A program made the translations under genes and the position numbers. Of a stretch of DNA of 64,000 nucleotides, positions 1-7,411 are shown one piece after another. Position 1 is the stretch's first letter; each line of letters opens with the position of its first letter. Location of the stretch: NCBI GenBank assembly GCA_964203055.1, contig CAXNKS010000001.1, forward strand, positions 1 through 64,000. The letters are read 5' to 3'. Under the pieces are notes generated by a model. It did no database searches, was not told where the DNA came from, and saw only the letters and a list, made by a program, of their open reading frames with translations. The DNA comes from Fontibacterium temperatum (GTDB taxonomy: Bacteria; Pseudomonadota; Alphaproteobacteria; Pelagibacterales; Pelagibacteraceae).

Positions 1-210
1 ATAACTCATTCTGATTTTAAAGAAGGCGATCAGAATAAAGTTCTAAAAAATCAATCCTTAATTGGTGTGGCATTCACAAGAGATTCCAATGCCGGAAGTT
101 CTTTGTTGAAACTGAATACAATTGAAGGAAGATTAATTAGCAGAGTTCAATTGTTTGAAGATCTTCTTTTAAAAGTACAAAAAAGAAGAAGAAAAGGAGG
201 GAAAAAATGA
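1..210 (+). CDS. C-terminal end of an unidentified protein (cut by window edge)
   Basis: The frame is open from base 1 and ends at TGA 208-210, leaving 69 codons of a gene that starts outside the window. The visible part has a mixed middle (IGVAFTRDSNAGSS) and ends in a very basic tail (KVQKRRRKGGKK). Its stop overlaps the next start as ATGA, so the two genes are probably translationally coupled. I do not recognise a family. The position beside a decayed integrase suggests mobile or phage-derived cargo, but that is inference only. Confidence 0.5.
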   Translation: MTHSDFKEGDQNKVLKNQSLIGVAFTRDSNAGSSLLKLNTIEGRLISRVQLFEDLLLKVQKRRRKGGKK

Positions 211-563
211 GAAATATATCTGACTCTAAAATCAGCTATTATGCACGAAATAAAAGGACTTTTCTCTCTAATCCGCGCTATAAAAGTAGTGGTCGTGTCA
301 AAACAAAGCCAACTTTTAATCAGCTCATAAAAGATACTCATAATCAATTAATTGAAAAATGGGGACCTTATTTGGAAGTTAACGATCCTGCTTTGTATGA
401 ATCAATGACTGGAAAAAAAGCTAAAAAACCTGTCTTTGAATTTTCTGAATCAAAGGAAGAAGTTAAAAAGATTGATACTTCTTATGATGATTTAGATGCC
501 TATCAGAAAAAGAGAGATGCTGAACGTCAGGCTGAACTTAGAAAAGGCGCAGAGCAAAGCTAG
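207..563 (+). CDS. hypothetical protein, possibly frameshifted at its 3' end
   Basis: A 118-codon frame starts at ATG 207 behind a strong GGAGG Shine-Dalgarno (196-200), uncommon in this A/T-rich chromosome, and overlaps the previous gene by ATGA. The first third is basic and aromatic (SYYARNKRTF), the middle has a possible short helix (LIKDTHNQLIEKWGPYL), and the C-terminus is a charged, coiled-coil-like stretch (DAYQKKRDAERQAELRK). No catalytic motif is visible and I do not recognise the family. The end of the frame looks unnatural: a +1 step at about 549 continues into another 40-residue frame rich in aromatics (see 496-669). It is probably accessory or phage-related by context. Confidence 0.5.
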   Translation: MRNISDSKISYYARNKRTFLSNPRYKSSGRVKTKPTFNQLIKDTHNQLIEKWGPYLEVNDPALYESMTGKKAKKPVFEFSESKEEVKKIDTSYDDLDAYQKKRDAERQAELRKGAEQS

Positions 564-669
564 AAAAAAGACATTCAAATTTAACTTTGTAAAACCACGA
601 AAAGATTGGTCTATTTATGGAGGATGGGTGAATGCTTACGAACCAGTTAATAAAGGCCGATTAGGCTAG
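496..669 (+). pseudogene. overlapping frame, likely the displaced C-terminus of the 207-563 gene
   Basis: Frame 1 is open from ATG 496 to TAG 667-669. Downstream of about 548 it reads AQSKARKKTFKFNFVKPRK and then DWSIYGGWVNAYEPV, a basic-aromatic sequence that looks coding. Joining it to the upstream gene needs one +1 step at the A4-G2 run near 545-549, giving a smooth charged helix followed by this tail. Either a one-base insertion broke a gene of about 154 codons, or this is a separate overlapping small gene of 57 codons. I favour the frameshift because no good ribosome binding site precedes ATG 496. Confidence 0.35.
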
Positions 670-829
670 CACTCAAGAATGGAAGATAGAGAAACTAGGA
701 AGGAAGTATTATTGAGGAATTACTAACTTTAATTATGAGTAATAATTTACTTACTATTAGCTAAAGTGATACTTTAAGTATTATAATTAAATATATGTTT
801 TATATAGCTTTTTATATAAACTTAATTAT

Positions 830-1201
830 TTAAATTATGATACTTAATTTATCATTATTATTAAGCTTTTTAAGGTTATTAAGTATTTTTGTGGATGTGC
901 TAAAAGTAGCGAAAACATTGACTTTTGAGACTAGTCTTATCTCATTATCAATAGAAACTGGCGTTTTTCCAAAGCCAATTGCTATTGAATGACCTTCGCA
1001 CCAATAAGCAACTTCGCCAAAAGTGACTATATCTCTAGCGTTTTTATCTGGTTTAATGCCTAGATTAGTGGTCTCGAAGTATATCTCTTCGCCCCAAGTG
1101 TTTATTTGAGCTTTAAATGAGCTTAATTTGGCTAATTTGAGTGCTGTTTCAGAGTTATCTAGATTAAGCTTAATCTCAAAGTTATCGAATTTAAGAAGCA
1201 T
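830..1201 (-). CDS. cyclophilin-like domain protein (TM1367/COG2164 type)
   Basis: The 123-residue product resembles the small stand-alone cyclophilin-like beta-barrel family: an N-terminal strand pair (MLLKFDNFEIKLNLD), a GEEIYFET strand, and the diagnostic block FGEVAYWCEGHSIAIGFGKT followed by EIRLVSKVNVFATF. Related proteins have GDVAYW, FFGPTP and NEIRPxSPVNVIG in the same order. The biochemical role of the family is not established, so no substrate is proposed. It is the only clearly intact gene between two broken regions and points away from the integrase remnant. No signal peptide is visible, so it is probably cytoplasmic. Confidence 0.6.
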   Translation of the reverse strand: MLLKFDNFEIKLNLDNSETALKLAKLSSFKAQINTWGEEIYFETTNLGIKPDKNARDIVTFGEVAYWCEGHSIAIGFGKTPVSIDNEIRLVSKVNVFATFSTSTKILNNLKKLNNNDKLSIII

Positions 1202-1231
1202 TATAATGATAAATAACTGTTTTGTTAGATA

Positions 1232-1259
1232 TTGACATCAATTTGTGGTTGTATTAATT
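1232..1259 (+). promoter_or_regulatory. possible sigma70 promoter upstream of the integrase remnant
   Basis: A perfect TTGACA (1232-1237) is followed after 16 bp by TTAATT (1254-1259). The -10 match is weak, but such a good -35 is rare here. It points at the 1291 start and directly precedes the 1262-1286 dyad, which would lie over the initial transcribed region. Confidence 0.3.
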
Positions 1260-1261
1260 AG

Positions 1262-1286
1262 TTCCGATAATTAATGGTTATCGGAA
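1262..1286. repeat. 9-7-9 inverted repeat just upstream of the integrase start
   Basis: The arms TTCCGATAA (1262-1270) and TTATCGGAA (1278-1286) are perfect reverse complements around a 7-base spacer (TTAATGG). They end 4 bases before the integrase ATG. The G+C in the arms stands out in the surrounding A/T sequence. The geometry suits a tyrosine-recombinase core site (two 9-13 bp arms around 6-8 bp) and equally an operator for autoregulation. Which of these it is cannot be decided from one copy. Confidence 0.6.
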
Positions 1287-1290
1287 ATTT

Positions 1291-2212
1291 ATGTCAAATA
1301 TAGTCAAAGATATTAGTTCTATAGAAATAGAAACTTTAGATAATATTAGATCGTCTAAATCAGCAAATACAATAAGAGCTTATAAATCTGATTTTAATCA
1401 TTTTATAGATTTTTGTAAAAAAAATAATTTTAAGTCATTACCAGCGGATCCTAAGATTGTTTCATTTTATATAACTCACCTTTCATCAAATTCTAAAGTA
1501 AGCACATTAAAACGTAGATTAGCTTCTATTAGCGTAATTCATAAGACTTAAAGGGCATTATATAGATATTAAGCATCCTCTTAATTATTGAAAATTTAAT
1601 GGGAATACAAAGAAAGAAGGGTGTATTTCAAAAATCTAAAAATCCAATTTTAGTTAATGAGTTAAAAGAAATTATTAATGTTATAGAAAAAATTAGAAAA
1701 AAATGAAAATAGAAAAGCTAGAGATAAAGCTTTAATATTAATTGGATTTTCAGGAGGATTTAGAAGATCTGAATTAGTTAATATTGATCTTGAAGATTTA
1801 GAATTTACAAAAGAAGGTGTAAAAATTTTTATTAAAAGATCTAAAACTGATCAATCAGGAGAAGGAATGATTAAAGCTATACCCTACTTTAAAGATAAAA
1901 AGTTTTTGTCCAGTTATTTTTTTAAAAAAATGGATTGAAATTTCTAAAATAAAAAAAGGGTTAATTTTTGATATTTCAGATAAAATGGTAGCTATTTTAA
2001 TTAAAAAATATTTATCAGAAGCTGGATTTGATTCAAAAAAATATTCAGGACATAGTTTAAGATCTGGTTTTGCAACAGTTGCTGCTGATTCAGGTGCTGA
2101 CGAAAAAAGCATTATGAATATGACAGGTCATAAAACAACTCAAATGGTAAGAAGATATATAAAAGAGTCTAATTTATTTAAAAATAACGCTCTATCAAAA
2201 ATAGATTTATAG
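1291..2212 (+). pseudogene. tyrosine recombinase (phage-type integrase), broken by several frameshifts
   Basis: The first frame (1291-1551) is an N-terminal SAM-like core-binding domain (NTIRAYKSDFNHFIDFCKKN, then STLKRRLASISVIH). After the stop, the homology continues in other frames. About 1600-1700 gives a linker. About 1705-1905 gives GFSGGFRRSELVN with the first catalytic Arg and KRSKTDQSGEG with the beta-hairpin Lys. The next shift reads KKWIEISKIKKGLIF. The last frame (1985-2212) has HSLRSGF (His and second Arg), MTGHKTT (second His) and RRYI with the nucleophilic Tyr. All catalytic residues survive but are spread over at least four frame changes near 1550, 1585, 1700 and 1908, several at A or T runs. 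Flanking core genes are intact, so this is decay rather than general sequence error. Confidence 0.85.
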
Positions 2213-2247
2213 TCTAAATTCATAAATATATTTACAAAATATACTTA

Positions 2248-2985
2248 TTATTTATCCCAAATATATTTATATGATGGTTTATTGCCGAGTGTTTTTGAGG
2301 CAATATAATCTGCTACAATTCTATTATTAAATATTTTAAAATATTTATTTTTCCCGTTAATCCCTATTTGAATTCTCTTTCTTTCATTCTTCTTATAAAA
2401 GTTAATTTTATCAATTAAATCATAAATATCTTCGTAAAAAATCATTTCTTTATTTGAAAAAAAATCGTTATATTTTACTTTTTTATCTATTAACGTAGGG
2501 ATTCCATTTGCAACCAATTGAAGCAATTCTGTTGCTAGAATAATATTTTATAGGCTGCCCCCTACTTAGATTTAAAGCAAATTTACATTTTGATATTTCT
2601 TTAATAAATTGATCTCCCCATATTGGCTGAATATTATTAAAACCGAAAATATTGTAAATAAGATCATCAGATTTACTCAATAATAATTTTAAAAAATTAA
2701 ACCTTTCATCAATTTTATTTTTTTTAAAAATTTTCCAATCTAAATCTTTTTGTTGAATTTTTATCCTGATGAATATTATAGTCATTTTTATGGAGAAATT
2801 AAATTTTAATTCATTTAAAATTTTTTTTAAATTATCTACTAAAGGCAAAAGCTCTTCTTGATTTATAAAATTTTATATTTAATTTTTTTTGATAGGAAAT
2901 AAGAAAATTATTTTTAAATTTTTTTGTTTTTTTTGATTTATGAACAGAACACTTCTACTTTTCCCATCTAATACAATTATTTTAT
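2248..2985 (-). pseudogene. CgeB-like glycosyltransferase remnant
   Basis: Read from about 2985 downward, a first piece gives KIIVLDGKSRSVLFIN, a second (2848-2483) gives YNIFGFNNIQPIWGDQF and CKFALNLSRGQPIKYYSSNR, and a third (2526-2248) gives LLQLVANGIPTLIDKK, YNDFFSNKEMIFYEDI and KYFKIFNNRIVADYI. These match, in order, the C-terminal half of CgeB/Glyco_trans_1_2-type glycosyltransferases found in surface-polysaccharide islands. At least two frame changes (about 2530 and 2860-2890) break it. It would have acted in lipopolysaccharide or capsule sugar transfer. The call is based on motif recognition; confidence in decay is high because no single frame spans the domains. Confidence 0.65.
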
Positions 2986-3049
2986 GAAAATTTATTTTTT
3001 TAAAGAAAAATCATTATAATTAATAATATTTTTTTTTTTAGTAAAAAAC

Positions 3050-3470
3050 TTTTTATATTTTACATTATTAAAAAAATTACTATTTGATAAGTTTCATTTA
3101 TATAAATTTTTGATTTTTTATCATTTCTCGAAAAAGAGTAATAAAAATTTGATTAGCATTTTAAAATTTTTTCCAAATTCATTACATATTCTGGTCGATT
3201 ATGAATCTCAAAAAGAGTTATATTCTTTTTCTTAAATTTACTAATAGATGTTTCTTATATATAAGCAGTCAGACAAAGACTTATTTTTTATTGCAGTGCG
3301 TTTACAAGTATTTTTTTATATTTTTTTTCATCATGTAGTTTGCAGTCTCCATAAATAATATAAGATTTGTAATCTTTTGGTTTCAAGGAACTCTATGCAA
3401 TAATAGATGCTGCCCGACCATTTTTAATTCCCTCTTTATTTGCAAAAAATACTATTTTTGCATTATTTCT
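3050..3470 (-). pseudogene. second glycosyltransferase remnant (GT4-like N-terminal part)
   Basis: On the minus strand one frame reads NNAKIVFFANKEGIKNGRAA from about 3467, passes an in-frame TAG, then gives DYKSYIIYGDCKLHDEKK, stops again near 3288, and resumes as SKFKKKNITLFEIHNRPEYV at about 3250-3165. The glycine-rich N-terminus and the FEIHNRPEYV motif are typical of GT4/GT-B N-terminal domains from polysaccharide islands. No start-to-stop gene remains. The stretch 2990-3160 is extremely A/T rich and shows nothing else I can support. The exact ends are uncertain. Confidence 0.5.
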
Positions 3471-3477
3471 TTTCTTA

Positions 3478-3568
3478 GTTCGCCTGTCCCCCAATACCAA
3501 TCAAAGTTGTTGCTCGAACACCCAAAGAACTTGCACGACCAATTATCAATTATTTCAGTTTTGCTCAT
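3478..3568 (-). pseudogene. stub of an MBL-fold (PhnP-like) hydrolase gene after tatD
   Basis: An ATG at 3568-3566 overlaps the tatD 3' end, with tatD ending inside it at 3555. It reads MSKTEII and, after a frame change, GRASSLGVRATTLIGIGGQAN, ending at TAA near 3480. This resembles the N-terminus of PhnP/MBL-fold hydrolases (ILGCGSSLGVP-RATT-GNWG), a gene that commonly follows tatD in alphaproteobacteria. The His-rich metal motif that should follow is absent and glycosyltransferase-like sequence begins instead. I infer that the core gene was truncated at the island junction. The match is short, so confidence is moderate. Confidence 0.4.
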
Positions 3569-4325
3569 TAAAGAAAAAGTTCTTGAAATTTTTCGTTGTT
3601 AAATTTGCAACTTCATCTAGAGAAATTCCCTTAATTATTGCAATATTCTCAGCAACGATTTTAACATTAGCTGGTTCATTGCTTTTGCCTCTCAATGGAT
3701 CTGGACTAAGATAAGGAGAGTCTGTTTCAATTAACATTTTTTCCATAGGAACATATTTTACTACATTTCTAAGATCTGTTGATTTTTTAAAAGTGATTAT
3801 ACCGCTGAATGAAATTAAACATTCAAGATCTAATAAATTTTTTGCAAAATCTAAATTACCAGTAAAGCAGTGTATTAAAAATTTTGTTTTCCCAAAATAC
3901 TTTTTAACAATCGAAATAGTATCTTCGTCAGCATCCCTTGTATGAATGATAACAGGAACCCTTTCAGCGATTGCAAATTCAATATGTTTTTCAAATGAGT
4001 ACAATTGATCTTTTTTTTCACTTCTTTTGTAAAAATAATCTAGACCAGTTTCACCAAAAGCAATTATTTTTTTACTTTTTTTTTTAATATTAATAAGTTG
4101 GTTAAGATCATCTAGGTTATTAGTAGTTGAATTTGGATGAATTCCAATTGCCCCATAAATATTTTCGTACTTTTCAACTATTTCTAAAACTTTTTTTGAA
4201 CTTTCTAAACTAGTTCCAATAGTTAATAATTTTGAAATATTATTTTTTTTGGCATTTAACAAAACTTGGTCAATATTATTAACTAAGGGATCGTAATCAA
4301 GATGACAATGAGAGTCTATAATCAT
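3555..4325 (-). CDS. tatD: TatD-family metal-dependent hydrolase
   Basis: This 256-residue TIM-barrel hydrolase belongs to the amidohydrolase-like TatD/YcfH family (3'-5' DNase activity is reported for some members). Metal ligands are visible in order: IDSHCHLD at residues 3-10, FGETGLDYFY near 90, HTRDAD near 127, HCFTG near 153 and ETDSPYLSP near 202. Length is typical. The start overlaps the metG stop by 4 bases (ATGA), and the tatD-metG-holB-tmk order is a standard alphaproteobacterial run, so it is probably co-transcribed from upstream. Its 3' end overlaps the truncated MBL-like stub. Confidence 0.93.
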   Translation of the reverse strand: MIIDSHCHLDYDPLVNNIDQVLLNAKKNNISKLLTIGTSLESSKKVLEIVEKYENIYGAIGIHPNSTTNNLDDLNQLINIKKKSKKIIAFGETGLDYFYKRSEKKDQLYSFEKHIEFAIAERVPVIIHTRDADEDTISIVKKYFGKTKFLIHCFTGNLDFAKNLLDLECLISFSGIITFKKSTDLRNVVKYVPMEKMLIETDSPYLSPDPLRGKSNEPANVKIVAENIAIIKGISLDEVANLTTKNFKNFFFNEQN

Positions 4326-5842
4326 TGTTTTTTAAATAAAATATTTATTTTTTCAATTTTTAAATCTTGTTTTAAAGAAAAATTTTTACTTATATTTTTA
4401 ATAAATCTTTCATCTTCCTTTATACTTAAAGAATCTAATATTATTTTAGTTTTTTCAGGTATGACTGGTTGAAGTAAAATAGATATTTTTCTTATAAATT
4501 CTAAAACAGTATAAATAATAACGTTTCTTTTTTCTAAATTATCTTCTTTTATTGACCATGGAGCAGAGTCATTTACATATTTATTAACTTCTGAACATAA
4601 CTGAATAATATTTTTTAGATAATTATGTATTTCAAATTTATTAAATGTTTTAATTAAAGAATCTAAATTTTCATCAACTAAGTTTAATATTTTTAAATCT
4701 ACTTTTTCGTTAGGAGAGCACTTTGGAACTATAGAATTTAACTTATTATGAACAATTGAACTTATCCTTTGATATAAATTTCCGATATTGTTAGCTAAAT
4801 CGCTGTTAATGCAATTGATCAAGTTTTCTGGAGTTATTTTTCCATCCTCTCCATAAATAACCTCCTTCATTAAATAGTATCTAATTTCATCTAATCCATA
4901 ATTTTCAATAATTTCTAAAGGATCTAAAATATTTCCCTTTGATTTAGACATTTTTTCTTCTCCAGAAAGTATCCAGCCATGAGCAAAAACTTTTTTTGGA
5001 GGCTTGATATCAGCTGCTAATAAAAAGGCTGGCCAATAAACGCAGTGAAATCTTATAATATCTTTTCCTATTATATGAACGTCTGCTGGCCAAAATTGAT
5101 TTTTATTATTCTTCTCAAAATAATCTAACGCGCTTATGTAATTAGTAAGAGCATCAAGCCATACATAAATTATATGCTTATTATTATTTGGCACGGGTAT
5201 CCCCCATTTAAAAGATGTTCTGCTTATCGAAAGATCTTTTAAGCCGCTTTTAACAAAGCTAATAACTTCATTCTTTCTACTAGTTGGAGCAATAAATTCA
5301 GGATTATCCGCATAATATTTTAATAAAGGTTCCTGCCATTTTGAAAGTCTGAAAAAATAAGATTCTTCTTCCATCCATTCTACTTTTGATCCTGAAATTT
5401 TAGAGATTTTAATATCTGACTTAATTTCTATTTCATCTTCTGTATAGAATGCTTCATCAGATACGGAATACCAGCCAGAATATTTAGAAATATAAATTTC
5501 TTTTTTTTCTTCAAGAATATTCCATAGTTTGGATACAGTTTTTTTATGTCTATCTTCAGTGGTTCTAATAAAATCTGTATTTGTAAGATTTAACTTTTTT
5601 GCAAGCTCTATAAAGTTTTGAGAGATTTCATCACAAAAATCTTTAGGATCTTTTTTCTGCTGTTCTGCAGCTCTTTGAATTTTTAGACCGTGTTCATCAG
5701 TGCCAGTTAAAAAATTAACATTATAACCTTCTATCCTTTTAAATCTGGCAATAACGTCTGCAGATATACTTGAATATGCATGACCCATATGTGGTTTTGC
5801 TGAAGGGTAATATATAGGAGTTGTGAGATAATAATTTTTCAT
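4322..5842 (-). CDS. metG: methionyl-tRNA synthetase
   Basis: Class I aminoacyl-tRNA synthetase that charges tRNA-Met in the cytoplasm. The HIGH-type motif is HMGH (residues 18-21) and the KMSKS loop is KMSKS (297-301), with the family's LTGTDEHG near 45-52. At 506 residues it is the short form: it lacks the C-terminal EMAP/dimerisation domain found in E. coli MetG, and no four-cysteine zinc knuckle is seen in the insertion (EAFYTEDEIE region). It shares one base with the holB stop and overlaps tatD by four, so it sits inside a tightly packed operon. Confidence 0.96.
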   Translation of the reverse strand: MKNYYLTTPIYYPSAKPHMGHAYSSISADVIARFKRIEGYNVNFLTGTDEHGLKIQRAAEQQKKDPKDFCDEISQNFIELAKKLNLTNTDFIRTTEDRHKKTVSKLWNILEEKKEIYISKYSGWYSVSDEAFYTEDEIEIKSDIKISKISGSKVEWMEEESYFFRLSKWQEPLLKYYADNPEFIAPTSRKNEVISFVKSGLKDLSISRTSFKWGIPVPNNNKHIIYVWLDALTNYISALDYFEKNNKNQFWPADVHIIGKDIIRFHCVYWPAFLLAADIKPPKKVFAHGWILSGEEKMSKSKGNILDPLEIIENYGLDEIRYYLMKEVIYGEDGKITPENLINCINSDLANNIGNLYQRISSIVHNKLNSIVPKCSPNEKVDLKILNLVDENLDSLIKTFNKFEIHNYLKNIIQLCSEVNKYVNDSAPWSIKEDNLEKRNVIIYTVLEFIRKISILLQPVIPEKTKIILDSLSIKEDERFIKNISKNFSLKQDLKIEKINILFKKQ

Positions 5843-6783
5843 TATTTAATCCCAAGCAAAAGATTTATTTCATAAAAACTACTTTTTATTTCATTATTAA
5901 TTGAATTGATATTATAAATAATTTTATTAATTTTATTTCTTATTCTAAAATTTTTAAAAAAATTATTATTCTCTAAGTTAGTAGCAAAATAATTTTCAAT
6001 ATATATGTGCATTAAATCTAATACTTTATTATATTTTTCTTCTAAGTAAAAGTTTTGCATAGTTAAAATTTTTGCAGAAAAATTTTTCTCATTAATATTC
6101 AGTTCATTAAAGAGAATATTCATTTTTAGATTTGTTCCTGGAGTCAAATTTTTAATAATCGTATTATTTGTATTAAACTGTGCGATTAATTTTTCTTTAA
6201 TTGTCGTTTTTTCTTTTGAATTTATAAAAAGCCTACAATTAAAACATCTAGATTTGATTGTTTCGAGTAAGAATTTATTTTCAAGATATGATATAAAAAA
6301 ATAATTATTTTCAGGAAGCTCCTCTAATATTTTTAAAATTGAATTTGATGAATTTTTATTAAGATTTTCTGCACCTTCTAAAAAAAATATTTTAGGCTTA
6401 TTGTTTATTGATGACTTGTTAAAGAAATTTATAATTTCTCTTGTTTCTTCTATGCTGATTATTTTTTTATAATCATCAACTTTTAAATGTTTAAAGTTAA
6501 AATTAATATTATTAATTAAATCCAAGTAACTCTTATTATTTTCTATAATTTCTCTAGCGTTTAAGTCGTAAGGATCATTTTCTTTACTAGATAATATGTA
6601 GTTAATTAAATGATAAATAAATGTTGCCTTCCCTACTCCGTCACTCCCATTAAATATAATCTTATTAGGTAACTTCTGTTTGTTAAAAAGACTAGAAAGT
6701 TTTTTAAATAGATCTTCATGACCGTATAAAAATCTTTGATACTTATTGATTGTTTCAATGTTTAAAAAGTTAAAATCTTGCAT
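5842..6783 (-). CDS. holB: DNA polymerase III delta' subunit
   Basis: This is the 313-residue clamp-loader delta' protein of the replisome. The N-terminal AAA+-like domain has a P-loop-like NGSDGVGKATF (about residues 45-55), an ATPase-like segment FFLEGAENLNKNSSNSILKI and a LEELPENNYF sensor region with SRCFNCRLF after it. The gene lies between tmk and metG, where holB is found in alphaproteobacteria. The start overlaps tmk by 14 bases. The C-terminal domain is very Asn/Lys/Ile rich and poorly conserved, as expected for delta' in this lineage. Confidence 0.85.
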   Translation of the reverse strand: MQDFNFLNIETINKYQRFLYGHEDLFKKLSSLFNKQKLPNKIIFNGSDGVGKATFIYHLINYILSSKENDPYDLNAREIIENNKSYLDLINNINFNFKHLKVDDYKKIISIEETREIINFFNKSSINNKPKIFFLEGAENLNKNSSNSILKILEELPENNYFFISYLENKFLLETIKSRCFNCRLFINSKEKTTIKEKLIAQFNTNNTIIKNLTPGTNLKMNILFNELNINEKNFSAKILTMQNFYLEEKYNKVLDLMHIYIENYFATNLENNNFFKNFRIRNKINKIIYNINSINNEIKSSFYEINLLLGIK

Positions 6784-7411
6784 TTAATATTTTTAAAGTT
6801 TTTTTATTAATTTCATTTTGAATTTCATTAAGAGACCTGCTGCCCTTAATCAAAACTATTTTATTTTTATACGTTTTTGAAATTTTGATGAAACCATTTC
6901 TAATTTTATTAAAATGATAACTTGAAAGTTTGTCAAATCTGTTAGTTTTTTTGGATCTTTTATTTATTCTAATTTTAGATTCTTTTTTATTTAAATCGAT
7001 CAAAAAAGTAATATCAGGATGAATTTTTTTATAAATTTTCTTTTGAATGTTAAATATAAATTTTTTATCCATACCTTCTAAATAATGTTGGTATGCTAAT
7101 GTAGAGTAAAAAAATCTATCGCAAATGATAATGAAATTCTTTTTAAGATAAAAATTTATTTTACTAATTATATGTTCATTTCTAGCCGCCATTAATAAAA
7201 AAAATTCTGTTAGCGTGCTAATGTTTGTTTTTTTATCTAATATTAAATTTCTTATTTTTTCTGAAAATAACGTACCACCCGGTTCCCTGGTTAAAATTAC
7301 ATTTTTTGTAATATTTTTTTTTATAAATTTGTATAATAATTTTGCTTGAGTTGATTTCCCGGATCCTTCAACACCTTCAAAGCAGATAAAAAAAGGTTTT
7401 TTTATTGCCAT
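6770..7411 (-). CDS. tmk: thymidylate kinase
   Basis: Phosphorylates dTMP to dTDP with ATP for DNA synthesis. The P-loop is EGVEGSGKST near residues 11-20, followed by LTREPGG (dTMP binding), the DR motif in IICDRFFYST and the LID region KRSKKTNRF. Length of 213 is typical. It overlaps dacC by 10 bases and holB by 14, part of the same minus-strand unit. The start MAIKKPFFICFEG places the P-loop at the normal distance. Confidence 0.95.
   Translation of the reverse strand: MAIKKPFFICFEGVEGSGKSTQAKLLYKFIKKNITKNVILTREPGGTLFSEKIRNLILDKKTNISTLTEFFLLMAARNEHIISKINFYLKKNFIIICDRFFYSTLAYQHYLEGMDKKFIFNIQKKIYKKIHPDITFLIDLNKKESKIRINKRSKKTNRFDKLSSYHFNKIRNGFIKISKTYKNKIVLIKGSRSLNEIQNEINKKTLKILNARF

Noticed and set aside
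799..820. TTTATATA/TATATAAA hairpin downstream of the cyclophilin-like gene as terminator
   Set aside because: The stem is only A/T pairs and no T-run follows on the correct strand; such repeats are expected by chance in this sequence.
1855..2112. 85-codon minus-strand frame within the integrase remnant
   Set aside because: It is antisense to recognisable recombinase motifs and has no features of its own.
1..3550. General sequencing error as explanation of broken frames
   Set aside because: Core genes with equally long A/T runs are intact over 60 kb; apart from the aapJ start no similar lesions occur, so decay of accessory DNA is the better explanation.
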